A DNA stretch of 64,000 nt from the NCBI GenBank assembly GCA_964478075.1, contig CAYZGO010000004.1, positions 62,001 to 126,000 of the forward strand, written 5' to 3'. The position numbers were made by a program, and so were the translations under genes. This document shows, piece after piece, positions 1-7,500 of this stretch; position 1 is the stretch's first letter, and each line of letters starts with the position of its first letter. This DNA is from DAOUEX01 sp034430235 (GTDB lineage: Bacteria > Chloroflexota > Anaerolineae > UBA2200). Under the pieces are notes generated by a model. That model saw only the letters and a list, made by a program, of their open reading frames with translations. It was not told the DNA's origin and made no database searches.

Positions 1-298
1 TGAACGAGCCCATAGCTGCCTCGATATTGTCGCCAAAGATCCAAAGGTACAGCATATTGCCGCCCAGGTGCATGAAGCCGCTGTGTACGAACATGGAAGT
101 GAACACGGTCAGGATAGCACCCACATCGAGCGCTACCAGCCGGTAGGGAACCAGTCCCAGACTGTGAACCAGGGAATCGAGTGCGCTCTGGGAAGGCAGC
201 AGCAGCTCGTACACAAAGACAAGGACATTGAGCAGGATGAGTCCAACTGTGGCAATTGGAAAGCGGCGTCTGGGATTGATGTCACGCAGCGGTATCAT
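1..298 (-). CDS. Rhomboid family intramembrane serine protease, N-terminal fragment
   Basis: The minus-strand frame starts with MIPLRDINPRRRFP at 298 and runs off the window edge. The opening is typical of bacterial rhomboids: a short polar MIPLRD.NP segment, a first membrane helix (about residues 17-36), then an extracellular loop and a second hydrophobic stretch containing HSGFMHLGGNMLYLWIFGD. That HxGxxHLxxNMxxLxxFG pattern is the classical helix-2 region. The catalytic GxSG and His helices would lie outside the window. A Shine-Dalgarno-like GGAGGG lies about 7 nt upstream of the ATG. Only about 99 codons are visible, so activity cannot be judged. Rhomboids cleave membrane-anchored substrates within the bilayer; the substrate here is unknown. 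Confidence 0.8.
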   Translation of the reverse strand, partial: MIPLRDINPRRRFPIATVGLILLNVLVFVYELLLPSQSALDSLVHSLGLVPYRLVALDVGAILTVFTSMFVHSGFMHLGGNMLYLWIFGDNIEAAMGSF

Positions 299-371
299 GG
301 ACACCCTCCAGGTGATAATCAGCTCTTCGCCAATTGTACTACAACTGGGCTCAAAACAAAAGTCCTCACAC

Positions 372-453
372 ACCCTCCCGCAGGATCACATTTGATGAAG
401 AACCACCCGCCTCATCTCGTACCCTTATTGCAAGACAAAACCTGCGGGAGGAT
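372..453. repeat. Family-A hairpin element, copy 1
   Basis: Terminal arms ACCCTCCCGCAGGAT (372-386) and AACCTGCGGGAGGAT (439-453) can pair around a loop of about 52 bp. The centre position is C opposite G, whereas other copies have G:C or T:A there, so pairing is kept while the base changes. Other copies are at 4695, 5341, 22314, 31346 and 61047. This copy lies between divergent rhomboid and miaB. Confidence 0.75.
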
Positions 454-474
454 ACCCGACGATGTGTTGGGCGT

Positions 475-503
475 TTGACAAAACCACGAGCTGGGGCTAA
501 ATT
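475..503 (+). promoter_or_regulatory. Sigma70-type promoter of miaB
   Basis: TTGACA at 475-480 and TAAATT at 498-503 are separated by 17 bp. A start about 7 nt after the -10 box falls at 509-512, almost on the first ATG of miaB, so a leaderless transcript is possible. Confidence 0.55.
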
Positions 504-511
504 ACGCTACC

Positions 512-1789
512 ATGATGCGTTACTACCTTTGGACAATTGGCTGCCAGATGAACGACGCAGATGCCGCCAGAGTACGCCAGGAGTTAGCGAAGATGGGCTT
601 CTGGCGCACCTCTGATCCTACAGAAGCGGACCTGGTGGTCTTGATCACCTGCGTCGTTCGTCAAAGCGCAGAGGACAAAGTCCTGGGAAGGCTGAGTTCC
701 CTGAAGCACCTGAAGCGTAGCAGGCCCCAAGCAGTCATCACGGTCATGGGCTGCTTCATTGACGATGAATCAGCCTTGCACGCCCGTTTTCCCTACGTGG
801 AAGCTTTCTTCAAGCCCTCGGACGTCTCAGGCCTGCTCGAGTTCGTACGTCAGCGTACCCCAGGCGCACCAAGCCCCTCAAGCCAAGAACCCATCACCCA
901 CCCGACCAGTCAGGCCGTCTGCGCATTTGTTCCCGTCTCCTACGGATGTGACCACCATTGCACGTACTGCATCGTACGCCTGCGGCGTGGAAGGCAGCAA
1001 AGCCGCCCTTTGCCAGACATCCTCGATGAGGTACAAAGCCTGGCGCAGAGCGGAGTTCGTGAAATCACGCTGTTAGGCCAGAATGTCGATGCCTATGGAC
1101 AGGATTTGGGCACTGGCGCACCGGATCTGGCTGACGTCTTGATGGCTGTGCAGCAGATAGAAGGGCTGTGGCGCATCCGTTTCCTTACCTCCCATCCTGG
1201 TGACATGAGCCTGAAACTGATCCGGGCTGTAGCGAGTCTGCCGAAAGTATGCCCGCATTTCGAGCTGGCCGTGCAGGCCGGTGACGACAGGATCCTGCAA
1301 CGCATGGGCCGCAACTACACAGTGGCAGGCTACCAGGAGTTGGTAGCCGCGATCCGTGACCAGGTGCCAGGCTGCAGCATTGCCACGGATGTCATCGTTG
1401 GCTTTCCCGGAGAAGACAAGGTTCAGTTTCAGGCCACGTACGATCTGTTGGCTTCAATACGTTTCGACGTCGTGCACATCGCCAGGTTCTCCCCGCGCCC
1501 AGGGACTCCCGCCATGCGACTGCCTGACGACGTACCTCCACAGGAAAAAGAAAGACGCCGCGCCTTGCTCGAAGAGTTGCAGAAGCAAATTGCAGGCGAG
1601 ATAAACGCTTCGCTGCTGGGCCAGACTGTGGAGGTGCTGGTGGAAGAGTGCAAACGCGGCAGGTGGAAGGGACGTACGGTGACCAACAAACTGGTTTTCT
1701 TCGAGGATGCAGCAGACTGGCGTGGCCGGCTTGCGCAAGTACAAATCACGCGGGCCGGGCCGTGGTCACTGCGGGGGCAGCCGGCTTAG
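512..1789 (+). CDS. miaB: tRNA-2-methylthio-N6-isopentenyladenosine synthase MiaB
   Basis: Radical SAM methylthiotransferase that adds a methylthio group to i6A37 of tRNA, using two 4Fe-4S clusters. The N-terminal UPF0004 domain has the three expected cysteines: C11 in TIGCQMN, C47 in LITCVVR and C81 in VMGCF. The radical SAM CX3CX2C motif is C146-C150-C153 in YGCDHHCTYC. A TRAM domain (GQTVEVLVEE onward, about 365-425) closes the protein. Its 425 residues suit the family. The usual IVPYTRGRE segment reads IVRLRRGRQ, so an RimO or MtaB role is not fully excluded, although TIGCQMN favours MiaB. The start is ATG 512 or ATG 515; no clear ribosome site precedes either, consistent with a leaderless message from the adjacent promoter. 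Confidence 0.88.
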   Translation: MMRYYLWTIGCQMNDADAARVRQELAKMGFWRTSDPTEADLVVLITCVVRQSAEDKVLGRLSSLKHLKRSRPQAVITVMGCFIDDESALHARFPYVEAFFKPSDVSGLLEFVRQRTPGAPSPSSQEPITHPTSQAVCAFVPVSYGCDHHCTYCIVRLRRGRQQSRPLPDILDEVQSLAQSGVREITLLGQNVDAYGQDLGTGAPDLADVLMAVQQIEGLWRIRFLTSHPGDMSLKLIRAVASLPKVCPHFELAVQAGDDRILQRMGRNYTVAGYQELVAAIRDQVPGCSIATDVIVGFPGEDKVQFQATYDLLASIRFDVVHIARFSPRPGTPAMRLPDDVPPQEKERRRALLEELQKQIAGEINASLLGQTVEVLVEECKRGRWKGRTVTNKLVFFEDAADWRGRLAQVQITRAGPWSLRGQPA

Positions 1790-1790
1790 A

Positions 1791-1929
1791 GCCTATCCGA
1801 AAACAGCGGGCCGGGTTCCCACGTTGTTCATCCCGCTTGACGGTGCCCGGCTGTCCAGCAGCGTGCCCACTCCGCTTCGCTCCGTGGGTGCTACGCGAGG
1901 AGCTGCTTCTGCTGACTTTCCGGATAGGC
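1791..1929. repeat. 139-bp element with inverted ends
   Basis: GCCTATCCGAAAA (1791-1803) and TTTCCGGATAGGC (1917-1929) form near-perfect 13-bp inverted ends. The interior has smaller inverted motifs around GTGCCCAC and GTGGGTGC. It fills the space between convergent miaB and the DUF2283 gene and may act as a bidirectional terminator or be a small mobile palindrome. Confidence 0.5.
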
Positions 1930-1949
1930 ACTTGGTATCGCCTTCGTTG

Positions 1950-2162
1950 TCACATGCTCACAGTTTCAAAAGCGAACCGCAGTTGCTCAGGTGCCGGCAC
2001 CGAGAAGTTGAGTTTCTCAAAGCCGATGACCCGCCCAGTGCTGTCTTTCATCAGAATGACTTCATCGCCGGTCTCCTCGCAGATGTATTCACTCTGCGGA
2101 TCACCGAACCAGACCGTCAAGGTATTGCCAGCACGGTCATAGAAGACTTTTACTTGCTCCAT
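1950..2162 (-). CDS. DUF2283 domain protein
   Basis: A 70-residue protein beginning MEQVKVFYDRAGNTLTVWFGD. This is the recognisable DUF2283 pattern: short beta-rich, YDx.xDxLxI.F...., then a central E-x-x-D-x-V-x-L segment (ETGDEVILMKDSTGRVIGFE). Function is unknown; members are commonly found next to DUF4258-like genes, as here. Its start overlaps the end of the upstream gene (2150-2467) by 13 bp, so the two are probably co-translated. A toxin-antitoxin relation has been suggested for such pairs generally, but nothing in this sequence proves it. Confidence 0.75.
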   Translation of the reverse strand: MEQVKVFYDRAGNTLTVWFGDPQSEYICEETGDEVILMKDSTGRVIGFEKLNFSVPAPEQLRFAFETVSM

Positions 2163-2467
2163 ACTCGTTCACCTTCCTTGATCGCATCGGTCGGATAGGC
2201 AGTAATCAGGAAAGCCTCGTCATTAAGCCGCCTCACCACGGCACAAATCCAACGCCCAGGGCGTTCCAACCGATAGAAAAGAAGCACGCCCACATCGCTG
2301 CGGCTCTGTCGAATCTCATCAGGCGCTTGCAAGACGCCCTGCACATCTGCCTCACGCCCACGCATCACGGGATGCTTGATTGTGACAATAAGGTCCCAAT
2401 AGGCACGTGTGATGCGAACACTGAAGCCAAGCGGCGTAACTACTTCCCAGAGTGCATCATCAGCCAT
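2150..2467 (-). CDS. DUF4258-like small protein paired with DUF2283
   Basis: A 105-residue protein from ATG 2467, preceded by GAGGGGT at a good distance; the open frame continues upstream but the longer N-terminus looks non-coding. The pattern is that of the DUF4258/PBECR-like group: a central HPxM (TIKHPVMRGRE), then PDEIRQSRSDVGVLLFYR, and a C-terminal FLITAYPTDAIKEGERVW. Conserved His, Ser/Asp and a terminal TAY...GExxW are typical of the predicted nuclease-like fold, although no activity is shown for this branch. It overlaps the DUF2283 gene by 13 bp and comes first in the pair. Confidence 0.6.
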   Translation of the reverse strand: MADDALWEVVTPLGFSVRITRAYWDLIVTIKHPVMRGREADVQGVLQAPDEIRQSRSDVGVLLFYRLERPGRWICAVVRRLNDEAFLITAYPTDAIKEGERVWSK

Positions 2468-2682
2468 GCTACCCCTCAACGGAATATGGGTTAACCCCGC
2501 AGAGTCTGCAAGCGCTCTTGGAGTGCTTAACCTTATGGTTGCCTGTGATTCTAGCCGAGAATACGATATTTGCCAAAACGCTCCCGAACCGAAGACCCGA
2601 CTTGCGCTCGCTCCCAACGAAGGATATAATCGGGCTGACGTGGACAACAGATTCTGTACCAACAGTTGGGATTAGCGTGATC

Positions 2683-3168
2683 GTGAAGCACAAGACCAAC
2701 TCGATGCGCCTGCTGGAATCGCACCGCATTCCCTATCAGGCCTACGAGTTCTCCACCGACATCCGTTCCGCCGAGGGAGTAGCCGAGGTGCTTGCCGTTC
2801 CTCACAACCAGATCTACAAGACTCTGGTAATCACGCGCGAACGTGGCCAGCCGTTATTGGTCATGATACCTGGTGATAAGACGCTGGACTTGAAGCTATT
2901 GGCCAAGTCCATCGGGGAGAAGAAACTGCGCATGGCCACCCATAAGGAAGCGGAGGCCCTTACTGGCCTGGAGATAGGCGGTATCTCGGCACTCAGCCTG
3001 GTGCACAAAGGCTTCGATGTCTACGCTGACGAGGCTATCCTGTCCCTGGACGAGGTCTACGTCAGCGCAGGACGCTGCGGCATCAACCTCGCTTTGCGCC
3101 CCAGCGACCTGCTGCGGATCACGAAGGCGCGTACCGTAGGGACGACGAGGCCACACGAAAAGAAGTGA
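2683..3168 (+). CDS. YbaK/EbsC-family aminoacyl-tRNA deacylase
   Basis: Probable Cys-tRNA(Pro) deacylase of the YbaK/EbsC editing family, which hydrolyses mischarged tRNA. Recognisable features are the N-terminal TNSMRLLESHRIPYQAYEF, the central QIYKTLVI (the lysine is the conserved catalytic/binding residue of the K-T-L motif) and GGISAL plus the C-terminal SAGRCGINLAL. The open frame extends upstream to 2452 but that part resembles nothing. GTG 2683 (or GTG 2677) gives about 161 residues, the usual family size. ATG 2704 would cut into the conserved start. No strong ribosome site is visible. It converges on galK. Confidence 0.85.
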   Translation: MKHKTNSMRLLESHRIPYQAYEFSTDIRSAEGVAEVLAVPHNQIYKTLVITRERGQPLLVMIPGDKTLDLKLLAKSIGEKKLRMATHKEAEALTGLEIGGISALSLVHKGFDVYADEAILSLDEVYVSAGRCGINLALRPSDLLRITKARTVGTTRPHEKK

Positions 3169-3269
3169 GCGGCGTGGTGTGAGATCAAACCCCTGGTTTC
3201 AAATGCCCTGAGGGCCTCCCCATCCTTCGGCCTCAAGCCCTCCAGAGCAAAGGCTTCAGATCCTCAATC

Positions 3270-4451
3270 CTATTCACTGGCTGCGCTCACAACCTCACCC
3301 GCGCACGCACTGGCCTCGCAGACGTAGATCTCCGGCGTCACGCCCATCTCCTCGCCGTAGCGAGTGGCAACTTGCTGCGCGAATGCCGAAGCTTCTTCCG
3401 AGCGCACCAGGTTGACTGTGCAGCCGCCAAATCCGGCGCCGGTCATGCGTGCCCCCAGGCAGCCTGGGGCACTGCGCGCCAGGTCGACCATACAATCCAA
3501 CTCTGGGCAACTCACCTCATAGTCATCTCGCAAACTGGCATGCGAGAAGTCCACCAGTCGCCCAAACTCGGCCACATCTCCTGCCCGCATCGCTGCCACA
3601 GCCTGCAGCACACGCTCGTTCTCGCTGACCACGTGCGCGCAGCGCTTGCGCACGACAGGCGGCAAACTGTGACCATGGCGAGCCAGAACCTTGCTCGTCA
3701 CATCGCGCAGGGCCCTCACTTGCGGCAGATACCGTCGCAGCAATTCAACGCCCTGCTCACATTCCTGCCGACGCGCATTGTACTCCGAGTCAATGAGGCC
3801 ACGGCGCTTCATGGTATCACATACGACCACGGACACACCAGGCGGCAACGGCACAGACTTGCAGCGCAGGCTTCGACAATCAATGAGCAGCGCATGACCG
3901 CGCTGGCCCGACACAGCGATGAACTGATCCATGATGCCACAGCTCATGCCCACAAACTCGTTCTCCGCCCGCTGACAGAGCAGAGCCAAATCCAGCGGTG
4001 ATACTTTCAGCGCGCACAAGGCGCGAAAAGCAACCGCCGTGGCTACTTCAATGGCTGCCGAAGAGGACAGGCCGGACCCGATAGGCACGTTCCCTGCAAT
4101 CACCGCGTCCATGCCGTGCAGCGCAAAACCCTGCTGCTGGAACATGAGCGCGACGCCGCGTACATAGTTGCTCCAAGGCGCAGACGGGTCAGGCGTAACC
4201 TGCTCCAGTGAGAACTCGCTGCCTTGCTCAAAGTTGACCGACCATAATCTGACCCAGGCGTCAGGCCGCGCACGTGCCGCAAGCACAACCTGGCGATCAA
4301 TGGCCACGGGCAGCACAAAGCCAGCGTTGTAGTCAGTGTGCTCACCGATGAGATTGACGCGGCCTGGAGCCTGAAACAAACGCGGCTGGCCGCCAGGGAA
4401 GCGCTGCGCGAAAACCTCTCTCACCTGCTGGTACAAATCCTTTGCTCCCAT
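3270..4451 (-). CDS. galK: Galactokinase
   Basis: Phosphorylates galactose at C1 with ATP, the first Leloir step. GHMP-kinase hallmarks occur in order: GRVNLIGEHTDYNAGFVLP (galactokinase signature, about 34-52), PIGSGLSSSAAIEVATA (ATP loop) and GAGFGGCTVNLV near the C-terminus. It is 393 residues from ATG 4451, with AGGAGGG nearby; the longer open frame adds an unrelated N-terminus. A promoter at 4571-4599 gives a leader of about 113 nt. No galT or galE lies alongside; GalU is 3 kb away and sugar epimerases 34 kb away. Confidence 0.95.
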   Translation of the reverse strand: MGAKDLYQQVREVFAQRFPGGQPRLFQAPGRVNLIGEHTDYNAGFVLPVAIDRQVVLAARARPDAWVRLWSVNFEQGSEFSLEQVTPDPSAPWSNYVRGVALMFQQQGFALHGMDAVIAGNVPIGSGLSSSAAIEVATAVAFRALCALKVSPLDLALLCQRAENEFVGMSCGIMDQFIAVSGQRGHALLIDCRSLRCKSVPLPPGVSVVVCDTMKRRGLIDSEYNARRQECEQGVELLRRYLPQVRALRDVTSKVLARHGHSLPPVVRKRCAHVVSENERVLQAVAAMRAGDVAEFGRLVDFSHASLRDDYEVSCPELDCMVDLARSAPGCLGARMTGAGFGGCTVNLVRSEEASAFAQQVATRYGEEMGVTPEIYVCEASACAGEVVSAASE

Positions 4452-4529
4452 GCAGAAACCCTCCTGCGTCGGGTGCTGTGACTGCTGAATGTTGATAGCC
4501 GTGATGGGTCTCGTCTTACCGCCGAGCAC

Positions 4530-4553
4530 GCAGAGCCTTTCGGGTTTCTCTGC
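4530..4553 (-). promoter_or_regulatory. Hairpin in the galK leader
   Basis: GCAGAG and CTCTGC pair around a 12-nt loop inside the galK 5' untranslated region. It matches no riboswitch class I recognise and lacks a U-tract. Confidence 0.3.
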
Positions 4554-4570
4554 AGCCCTTCTGGCCTGAG

Positions 4571-4599
4571 AGTATACTACATGCGTAACAGAGTTACAA
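4571..4599 (-). promoter_or_regulatory. galK promoter
   Basis: Read on the minus strand, TTGTAA (4599-4594) and TATACT (4576-4571) are 17 bp apart, close to the sigma70 consensus. Transcription would start near 4564. Confidence 0.6.
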
Positions 4600-4694
4600 T
4601 CATGGACTAGGCAGAACCAGGAGCATCCCATAATCCGGAGCCGTCGAGTTATTTGACGGCACACTGTTTCCGGCTAGAATATGGCTACCAACCC

Positions 4695-4727
4695 ACCCTC
4701 CCGGAGGTTCTCAACCTCCGGGAGGGT
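4695..4727. repeat. Family-A hairpin, copy 2, upstream of RAYT-1
   Basis: Perfect 15-bp arms, ACCCTCCCGGAGGTT (4695-4709) and its complement (4713-4727), with a 3-nt CTC loop. It ends 27 bp before the RAYT start, and its partner at 5341 begins just after the RAYT stop. Confidence 0.9.
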
Positions 4728-4754
4728 ACAGCGGCACAGCAAAGGGGGTAGAGC

Positions 4755-5333
4755 ATGCCCCGCCGGGGCGACGTGTTCGCTGCCGAGAACTACTACCACA
4801 TCTACAATCGAGCGGCGGCAGGCGGCCTGCTATTCTTCAACTCCAGCAACTACGAATACTGCTTGCGCCTAGTCAAGCGGTATCAACAGCAGTATGGGGC
4901 CACCGTGATAGCTTACTGCCTGATGCCCACTCACTACCACTTCCTGCTGAGACAGGAAAGCGATGAGCCCCTGTCCAAGTTCATCGGTGTGCTCTTCAAT
5001 GCCTATGTGCAGGCTGTGAACCGGCAACTGGGACGCAGTGGTACCCTATTCGAGGGGCGCTTTCGTCACGTGCGGGTGGACCGGGAAGAGTATCTGGTGT
5101 ATTTGTGCCGATACGTCCATCTGAACCCAGTGGAAGCAGGACTGGTTTCTCGACCTGAAGACTGGCTCTATTCCAACTACCGAGAGTGGACTGGACAGCG
5201 CGCCGGGACCCTGAAGGACGAGGCATTCATCTTGGAGAGATTCGCAACGCCTGACGCGTATCGACGCTTTGTAGCCGATTGGCAAGGCGCAGAGCGCTTT
5301 GGTGAACAGATACAGAAGTATGTTTGGGACTGA
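4755..5333 (+). CDS. REP-associated tyrosine transposase (RAYT-1, Y1 family)
   Basis: A 192-residue single-stranded-DNA HUH transposase of the TnpA_REP/IS200-like group. The histidine pair is in YCLMPTHYHFLLRQ, and the catalytic-tyrosine helix is in LCRYVHLNPVEAGLV. The N-terminal YYHIYNRA strand is also typical. Start ATG 4755; upstream is GGGGGTAGAGC, a weak ribosome site. Single-copy RAYTs of this kind are known to be flanked by, and to act on, REP palindromes. That fits the hairpins at 4695-4727 and 5341-5371, which leave only 27 bp and 7 bp on either side. Confidence 0.92.
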   Translation: MPRRGDVFAAENYYHIYNRAAAGGLLFFNSSNYEYCLRLVKRYQQQYGATVIAYCLMPTHYHFLLRQESDEPLSKFIGVLFNAYVQAVNRQLGRSGTLFEGRFRHVRVDREEYLVYLCRYVHLNPVEAGLVSRPEDWLYSNYREWTGQRAGTLKDEAFILERFATPDAYRRFVADWQGAERFGEQIQKYVWD

Positions 5334-5340
5334 CGCGCCC

Positions 5341-5371
5341 ACCCTCCCGGAGGTTCTGAACCTTCGGGAGG
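5341..5371. repeat. Family-A hairpin, copy 3, downstream of RAYT-1
   Basis: Left arm ACCCTCCCGGAGGTT is identical to copy 2; the right arm AACCTTCGGGAGG has one G:T-type change. It sits between the RAYT stop and the ribosome site of the following lipoprotein gene. Confidence 0.88.
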
Positions 5372-5390
5372 CTTGAGAAGGAGGACAACC

Positions 5391-7178
5391 ATGAAAAGGC
5401 GCCATTTGGTTAGCAGAGGAATCCTGATCGCCATTCTCCTGTACATGCTCTTGTCCATGGGATGCATCAAGCGCGTCACACCCACACCTACTCCCGTGCC
5501 TAGCCCGTTTGCCACGGCCACTGGCACTTCCGTGCCTGCCGTCATTTCCACCGCCACTCCTACTCCCACGGAGCCACTTCCGACGACGGCGCCAACTCTG
5601 ACACCCGAACCGCAGCCCACTGCCACCCCGACGCCATCAACTACTGTCACCCTGCGTATTGGCTGGCTGGGAGCGCCTGACTCGCTGAACCCCGTTGCTG
5701 ACGAACCTAGCGAAGCAGACGCCGTCTTGTCCCTCGTGTTCGATCACCTGATCTACGATACGCTGGACAACGCATATGCTCCTGCTTTCGCCAGGAGCTG
5801 GGCCAGCCCGGACGGCGGAAAGACGTGGGTCTTTGACTTGCGGGCCGACGTGGAAACCCACGACGGGCATCCCTTCACCGCCGAGGATGCGGCCTTCACG
5901 CTGCGCCTCTACCAGGGCCATCCCAAGTTCACTTACTACAGCGGCTATACAGCAACCATGCAGAACATCGAGGCCACGAGTCCCAACACCCTGACCATCA
6001 CCATGAGCCAGCCAATCGGCAACATTGAAGCATTTGTCCATTGGGTGCCCCTTCTGCCCAAGCACATCTGGGAGACCGTGGAGATCAGCACAGTAACAGA
6101 ATTCGACGATCTGCTGATCGGCAGCGGCCCCTTTATGCTGAAGGAACATCAGTTTGGAGAGCGGATTACCCTCTCGGCCAACAAAGGCTACTGGATGACA
6201 GCGCCCAGAGTGGACACGGTGACCTTCCAGACCTACCCAGATGCCGATGCCCTGGCACAGGCCCTCAAACAAGGAGACGTTGACCTGATCACCGAGTTGT
6301 CTGGGCGCTTGATAGCCGATCTGAAGAGTGACCCCCACGTCCAGGTCGTCTCCGGTCCGCACATCCGCCTGCGCACTCTCGCCTTCAACGTATCGGACAA
6401 GGCGCAGAGCACTGGCCACGCCGCTCTCAAAGATCCGCAAGTGCGCCTGGCCATCGCCCATGCCATTGACAAGCAGCAGATCATTGACCTGGCGTTGTTG
6501 GGTCAGGGTATGCCCGGCCTCAGCATCCTTCCGCCAGCTCTGCGCAGGTGGTTCAACTATGAGATAGAGGACGTGCCGTTTGACCTGCAGGAGGCACAAC
6601 GCATTCTGGATAGCGCTGGCTACGTTGACAGCGATGGCGATGGGCTGCGTGACATGCCTGACGGCGCCAGCTCACTGGACTTTCGTCTGTTCATACCGTC
6701 AGATTCGGTCACAGGCAGCCGCGAAGGCGAAATGATCGGAAACTGGCTGCGCCAGATAGGCATAGGAATCAGCGCACAAACGCTGGCTCCAGACGCGCTG
6801 AGCGCTGCTTGCTGTCCTGCCTGTGACTACGATATGGTACTCTGCGAACAGGACGGGGGCCCGGACCCAGATTCTCTCTTAAGCATCGTGACAACTGCGC
6901 AGATTGAGACTGGGCTAAACGAAACTGGCTACTCCAATCCTGCCTACGACGCGCTTTACGAGCAGCAGATAACCATTATAGACCAGAAGCAGCGCCGCCA
7001 GATCGTCTGGCAGATGCAGGAAACAGCCTTCAACAGCCGACCTTACGTGGTGCTGTACTACGACTTGACGGTGCAGGCCTTCCGCAAGGACCGCTTCCAG
7101 AACTGGCTGTTCATCCCCAATGGGATTCTGTCGCTGGCAGACGAACGATCGTTGCTACAAGTCGAGCCACTACCATAG
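5391..7178 (+). CDS. ABC transporter substrate-binding lipoprotein, peptide/nickel type (SBP_bac_5)
   Basis: A 595-residue extracytoplasmic solute receptor of family 5. It has a signal segment with a lipobox-like LLSMGC (the -3 residue is Ser rather than Leu, slightly atypical), then a Thr/Pro-rich spacer (about 30-90), then the binding fold from TLRIGWLGAPDSLNP. Family landmarks include YDTLDNAYAPAFARSW, HDGHPFTAEDAAFTLRLY, VRLAIAHAIDKQQII and a C-terminal IDQKQRRQIVWQMQE. ATG 5391 has GGAGG at 9 nt; an earlier in-frame start lies in the hairpin. No permease or ATPase genes are adjacent, so it may work with a transporter encoded elsewhere. Confidence 0.9.
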   Translation: MKRRHLVSRGILIAILLYMLLSMGCIKRVTPTPTPVPSPFATATGTSVPAVISTATPTPTEPLPTTAPTLTPEPQPTATPTPSTTVTLRIGWLGAPDSLNPVADEPSEADAVLSLVFDHLIYDTLDNAYAPAFARSWASPDGGKTWVFDLRADVETHDGHPFTAEDAAFTLRLYQGHPKFTYYSGYTATMQNIEATSPNTLTITMSQPIGNIEAFVHWVPLLPKHIWETVEISTVTEFDDLLIGSGPFMLKEHQFGERITLSANKGYWMTAPRVDTVTFQTYPDADALAQALKQGDVDLITELSGRLIADLKSDPHVQVVSGPHIRLRTLAFNVSDKAQSTGHAALKDPQVRLAIAHAIDKQQIIDLALLGQGMPGLSILPPALRRWFNYEIEDVPFDLQEAQRILDSAGYVDSDGDGLRDMPDGASSLDFRLFIPSDSVTGSREGEMIGNWLRQIGIGISAQTLAPDALSAACCPACDYDMVLCEQDGGPDPDSLLSIVTTAQIETGLNETGYSNPAYDALYEQQITIIDQKQRRQIVWQMQETAFNSRPYVVLYYDLTVQAFRKDRFQNWLFIPNGILSLADERSLLQVEPLP

Positions 7179-7431
7179 CTGCGCAGACCAGAATGACAGC
7201 ACTCAAGTCTGCAGCGTCCTGTGTGCTAGCAGTGTGGGATTGCGACGCTTGGCCGGCACTACCTTTGACGCTAACACCAACCTTCACCCCTCGTGCCAGG
7301 ATGCTTCTGCCCGTGGTCCTAGAGGTAGCCCATCCACAATAGAGAATGCGCCGCGTAGCGCTGCAGAGCAGGACAGGCCCCGTCCCGCTCAGCTCAGCCG
7401 TTCGTCTTCCCGCTGACTGCTTGGCCCGCAT
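7179..7431. other. Gap with no recognisable feature
   Basis: About 250 bp between the solute receptor and the galU promoter. Short open frames here have no family resemblance and no ribosome sites. I see no repeat shared with the rest of the window. Confidence 0.5.
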
Positions 7432-7460
7432 TTGTGCAAAGAATCGCTTTCAGCTACAAT
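7432..7460 (+). promoter_or_regulatory. galU promoter
   Basis: TTGTGC (7432-7437) and TACAAT (7455-7460) with 17-bp spacing. Start would be near 7467, giving a leader of about 34 nt that includes the AGGAAAGGAAG ribosome site. Confidence 0.5.
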
Positions 7461-7500
7461 AGCCTGCAGTCCAAGAGCCCCTGAGGAAAGGAAGATTCAT

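Noticed and set aside
68..478. Long + strand frame at the window start
   Set aside because: It is the reverse of the rhomboid gene, which has a clear family sequence and ribosome site.
4451..4564. Riboswitch in the galK leader
   Set aside because: One simple hairpin only; it does not match the conserved core of any class I know.
5637..6599. 320-codon minus frame
   Set aside because: Antisense of the solute-binding protein; low-complexity hydrophobic-poor sequence and no ribosome site.
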